A DNA stretch of 64,000 nucleotides from Amycolatopsis sp. (GTDB lineage: Bacteria; Actinomycetota; Actinomycetes; Mycobacteriales; Pseudonocardiaceae), in the NCBI RefSeq assembly GCF_025464955.1, contig NZ_JAODNM010000040.1, positions 1 through 64,000 of the forward strand, in the 5' to 3' direction. Below are positions 61,728 to 64,000 of this stretch, in pieces; the first letter of the stretch is position 1, and every line of letters starts with the position of its first letter. The notes below the pieces were generated by a model. That model was given only the letters and a program-made list of their open reading frames with translations, had not been told where the DNA came from and did not search any database. Both the position numbers and the translations under genes were made by a program.

Positions 61728-62444
61728 TCAAAGCCGAGGTAAGTAAGAGGAGATATCAGCCAACGCATCGAGAACAGGAGTCGACATGTGCCCAGTGGCG
61801 TTTTCAGTTTCAGCGATCTCAATCGTGTTCTTCTCCGATCGCGAGTGATAGTGGAGTCCGCTAAACCGCAAATTCGCCAGGCCCAGCAAGGCCGATCCCA
61901 AGGGCTTGACGTCACCGCTGCCCTGGATCCGTTCCACCCGCTCGAATGCGTCAACGTCAGCACTGGTACGGAACCCGACCCACACCACCGACATGATCGC
62001 CGCGTTGCCGTGCCCGTCACCCACCGCGAGCACCAGGCGATCCAGCGAAGTACACGGCGTGCGGAGGAAGAACTCCTGCACCTTGCCCGTCGACGCCGCA
62101 AGGCACTTGATGTCATGCTCCGCAGCCTTCTTCAGCTGCTTGAGCCCCATCTTGCTCCAGGCCTCATCCGACTTTCCGCGCTTCGCTGAGCTGCGACTTT
62201 CGCTCTCCCGCGTGCCCAGATCACGCCCAGACAGCGAATCGACGACATCGCCGGCGACATTGTCCGCGAAGGCACCGGCCCCCGCGCTGTCGACCGCAGC
62301 CCCACCCAGCCCGCCCAGCGCGGTCGCTCCGCCACCGGCCAAGACCACTGCGGCCACTCCCGCAGCGACTACGGCACCGGCGTTTCCCTTCTTCTTGCCA
62401 GGATCAGATCCACCGCCCGCACCACCGATCCGTCGATCCGCCAC
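61728..62444 (-). CDS. Gly/Ala-rich membrane protein upstream of the EACC1/caspase genes
   Basis: The 238-residue protein has a basic N-terminus (VADRRIGG, then PGKKKGNAG), one Gly/Ala-rich hydrophobic segment (about 22-52, AVVAAGVAAVVLAGGGATALGGLGG) and a soluble C-terminal domain (about 100-238: KMGLKQLKKAAEHDIKC, TGKVQEFFLRTPCTSLDRLVLAVGD and AIMSVVWVGFRTSADVDAFERV) with two cysteines. GTG at 62444 has GAGGGGG 5 bases upstream; GTG at 62468 is the outer limit. It is 55 bases before the EACC1-like gene on the same strand and may be the sensor of the system. No family recognised. Confidence 0.65.
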   Translation of the reverse strand: MADRRIGGAGGGSDPGKKKGNAGAVVAAGVAAVVLAGGGATALGGLGGAAVDSAGAGAFADNVAGDVVDSLSGRDLGTRESESRSSAKRGKSDEAWSKMGLKQLKKAAEHDIKCLAASTGKVQEFFLRTPCTSLDRLVLAVGDGHGNAAIMSVVWVGFRTSADVDAFERVERIQGSGDVKPLGSALLGLANLRFSGLHYHSRSEKNTIEIAETENATGHMSTPVLDALADISSYLPRL

Positions 62445-62616
62445 CCGATCCCCCTCTTCGCCGCACACCCAGCCCAGGAACTTAAACCCGGAGCTGAGGT
62501 TCGAAGGAGTCGCACCAGCCGATCCAGCTCATTGGGTGACGACGAAAGTGGGGAAGTTCGGCGGTATGGAAATTTAGTGGCGTTCAAAGGTATCTGTTGC
62601 ACGGCAACGTCCTCTT

Positions 62617-62637
62617 GTAATCGCGGGTAGCGATTAC
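62617..62637. promoter_or_regulatory. Perfect inverted repeat GTAATCGC..GCGATTAC
   Basis: Eight-base arms surround GGGTA. It lies 173 bases upstream of the membrane-protein start and is the most regular palindrome in the gap. A dimeric regulator, possibly the nearby XRE protein, could bind it to control the conflict operon. No evidence beyond position and symmetry. Confidence 0.45.
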
Positions 62638-62700
62638 CGCGAGGACCGAGGTTGACCATGGTGATTCGACATCGCCGCGTGGCAAACTCAGCAAAGAAAA

Positions 62701-62733
62701 ACGGGGTACCTCGGCTGTGGCGAGGTACCCCGT
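62701..62733 (-). terminator. Terminator of the DUF397/XRE pair
   Basis: ACGGGGTACCTCG pairs perfectly with CGAGGTACCCCGT around GCTGTGG. On the minus strand TTTTCTTTG follows. It is 15 bases beyond the DUF397 stop. Confidence 0.9.
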
Positions 62734-62748
62734 TGATCGTCTGTCTTA

Positions 62749-62934
62749 CTACTGGTGAGCGGCCCTGCCGGACTTCGCCTCCGTGAGGAACGCGCCGAAC
62801 GCGCTCGTGCTGAAGGTCAGCTCACCTCCGCTTCGGTCCTTCGTATCCCGGATGTCGGCAATCGCCGAAGTCATCGCGACCTCGACACAGTTGTTCTCGT
62901 TCCCGGTGTAACTACTCGTGCGCCACGTCTTCAT
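62749..62934 (-). CDS. DUF397 family protein
   Basis: This small 61-residue protein has the DUF397 signature: WRTSSYTGNENNCVEVA, then IADIRDTKDRSGGELTFSTSAFGAFL. In actinobacteria DUF397 genes lie next to XRE/DUF5753 regulators, forming BldB/AbaA-like developmental pairs. It overlaps the XRE stop by 23 bases and is followed by a strong terminator. The DUF397 protein is commonly proposed to antagonise or modulate the regulator, an inference here. Confidence 0.9.
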   Translation of the reverse strand: MKTWRTSSYTGNENNCVEVAMTSAIADIRDTKDRSGGELTFSTSAFGAFLTEAKSGRAAHQ

Positions 62935-63802
62935 GCAGTCGGTCCTCTAAGTAGGTCACGTGCCGATCGATCAGCTCAGCTGTCCCGTCTGGTGTCAGGG
63001 CAGCCTCGTTCGCCACGTCGTAGAACGACGCGACGAACCGCTGAACGTCGTCGCCATTCTCCACCCACTCGCCGCCACCGGCGTACTCCAGATACACCGC
63101 GTCCGGATCTTCGTCGTCCTCGAAACCCAGGATCGTGGAACCGCCGCCGCTCATCGTTCCGTAGGAGCCCGCGGTGAAGGGGATCAGCTGGATCGTGATA
63201 TTCGGTTGCTTCGCAAGGGCCAGCAGGTGCCGAAGCTGCGCCGCCATGACTTCCCGGCCGCCGACCTCCCTGCGAATCACCGCCTCATCCAACAGCGCAT
63301 GAAGCTGGAGCGCGTTGGCACCCTGGATGATCTTGTTGCGGCTGGCACGAGCGACCCGGATGCGGTTCTCGTCAACCGTGGCCGTGTGGAAACGGTGAGC
63401 CGACTTGCGCACAGCCGAGGCGTAATCGACGGTCTGCAGTAGACCAGGAACTCCCAGCGGCTCAATGTTCCGACTCGACACGGCGTCGACCTCAGCACGC
63501 GTGAACGCCCTAGCCTTCACGTTGTACGCCATCGGATGTGCCACACGCTTGGCATCGCCGGCGGCATCGGTCCACATCGCCTCGGCGTCGGCCCGCTCGT
63601 CGTCGCTGGCCTCGTAGAACGTCAGCATCGCGCCGAGGTCGTTCCACCCCGGCAGCGTGTACCCGTTCTCGATCCGCGACAACGTCGTCTGCGACTTGCG
63701 CGTCAGGTTCGCGAAGTCCACCTCCGTCTTGCCTGCGCGCTTGCGGATCGCGCCCAGCAGCTGGCCCAGCTTCCGCTTACGTCGGGTTTGGATCGACGGC
63801 AT
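62912..63802 (-). CDS. XRE family regulator with DUF5753 domain
   Basis: This 296-residue protein has an N-terminal XRE HTH (about 8-65: LGQLLGAIRKRAGKTEVDFANLTRKSQTTLSRIENG, in part) and a C-terminal DUF5753 domain (about 100-280) with SRNIEPLGVPGLLQTVDYASAVRKSAH, LLDEAVIRREVGG and PFTAGSYGTMSGGGSTILGF motifs. The layout is that of Scr1-like regulators, usually paired with DUF397 proteins. The ATG has GAGGAGG 5 bases upstream. It diverges from the gene beginning at 63989. Confidence 0.93.
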   Translation of the reverse strand: MPSIQTRRKRKLGQLLGAIRKRAGKTEVDFANLTRKSQTTLSRIENGYTLPGWNDLGAMLTFYEASDDERADAEAMWTDAAGDAKRVAHPMAYNVKARAFTRAEVDAVSSRNIEPLGVPGLLQTVDYASAVRKSAHRFHTATVDENRIRVARASRNKIIQGANALQLHALLDEAVIRREVGGREVMAAQLRHLLALAKQPNITIQLIPFTAGSYGTMSGGGSTILGFEDDEDPDAVYLEYAGGGEWVENGDDVQRFVASFYDVANEAALTPDGTAELIDRHVTYLEDRLHEDVAHE

Positions 63803-63988
63803 GGATCCTCCTCGTAGGTGTCGACGTCACCATAGCGGCAGATACCCCTGGCGGTATTCACTCGATCGCGTTCTAGCATAGGTGCATATTCCCCCGTAGA
63901 TTCATCCCGGTCGGCGAGTCCCGGCGCCCCTCCTCTGGTGGGAGCGCGGGCCTGGGGCTCGCCGGCCCACCACGGAGAGGGGAAAGAC

Positions 63989-64000
63989 ATGGGCGCGGTC
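63989..64000 (+). CDS. Start of a rightward gene cut by the window edge
   Basis: ATG at 63989 is preceded by GAGAGGGGAAAGAC, a good ribosome site. Only four codons (MGAV) are in the window, so nothing can be said about the product. The 186-base gap upstream of it is the divergent promoter region with the XRE gene. Confidence 0.4.

Larger units (their letters stand above)
62445..62748. other. Gene-free gap before the conflict operon
   Basis: This 304-base stretch holds the GTAATCGC hairpin (62617-62637), the DUF397 terminator (62701-62733) and probably the promoter of the leftward 61728-62444 gene. No open frame with a ribosome site is seen, and composition is slightly AT-richer than its surroundings. 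Confidence 0.5.

Noticed and set aside
63803..63988. Imperfect palindrome ATACCCCTGGCGGTAT in the divergent promoter
   Set aside because: Arms match only over five bases with an off-centre core, too weak to list as an operator without comparative data.

Overview
The window is high-GC DNA with many GTG starts, several one- or four-base gene overlaps (ATGA, GTGA, TAATG, TGATG), a DUF397/XRE pair, an ECF42-type sigma factor, a class F-like sortase, a DivIVA-like protein and several proline/glutamine-rich membrane proteins. Together these point to a filamentous actinomycete, most likely Pseudonocardiales (Amycolatopsis-like). That assignment is an inference from gene content, not from a marker gene. 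I found no rRNA, tRNA, CRISPR array or intact insertion sequence.

Layout. 0.3-9.5 kb holds amino-acid and acyl metabolism: an Lrp regulator divergent from hppD, then cystathionine gamma-synthase, proline-rich membrane proteins, cystathionine beta-synthase and a thiolase. 9.5-15.2 kb holds membrane functions: a DHA2 exporter, a YeeE/YedE transporter, two tandem paralogous Cys-rich membrane-anchored proteins and a Bax-inhibitor-like protein. 15.5-17.7 kb is a surface-protein/sortase pair. 17.7-27 kb holds a two-domain reductase, a DivIVA-like coiled coil, an amidase, a crotonase, a small HTH/sulfite-oxidase-like couple and htpG. 27-29.2 kb is a RibD-like/YCII/ECF42 sigma cassette. 29.3-33.2 kb is a three-gene FtsX-type ABC exporter.

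33.2-38.2 kb looks accessory. Two small leftward genes resemble parts of actinomycete conjugative elements: a TraB-N-terminus-like membrane protein and a CxxC zinc-motif protein. Divergent from them is a four-gene operon (XRE plus alpha-toroid protein, cupin-like protein, dCTP-deaminase-like protein, ThiL-like kinase) whose promoter carries helically phased CTACAT repeats. I do not recognise this operon as a described system. 38.4-45.3 kb holds a SWIM zinc-finger protein and an NAD-dependent molybdenum formate dehydrogenase operon (fdsGBAD order). 45.5-49.5 kb encodes a large nSTAND-type NTPase with WD40 repeats. 49.6-57.0 kb is a beta-mannoside utilisation locus: TetR regulator, MFS permease, GH2 beta-mannosidase, a two-domain esterase (alpha/beta hydrolase plus SGNH) and a GH130 enzyme.

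57.1-62.4 kb is a leftward operon encoding a caspase-like protease fused to an SF1 helicase, an EACC1-like small protein and an unknown Gly/Ala-rich membrane protein. It is probably an NTP-dependent biological conflict (immunity) system. The window ends with a DUF397/XRE pair and the first codons of a rightward gene.

Intergenic space is unusually structured. At least three families of dispersed inverted repeats recur, mostly between convergent genes, where they probably act as bidirectional terminators: CAACTCG..CGAGTTG palindromes, CTCGTGAGTGTT hairpins, and a compound element shared by the 2.2, 9.5 and 21 kb regions.
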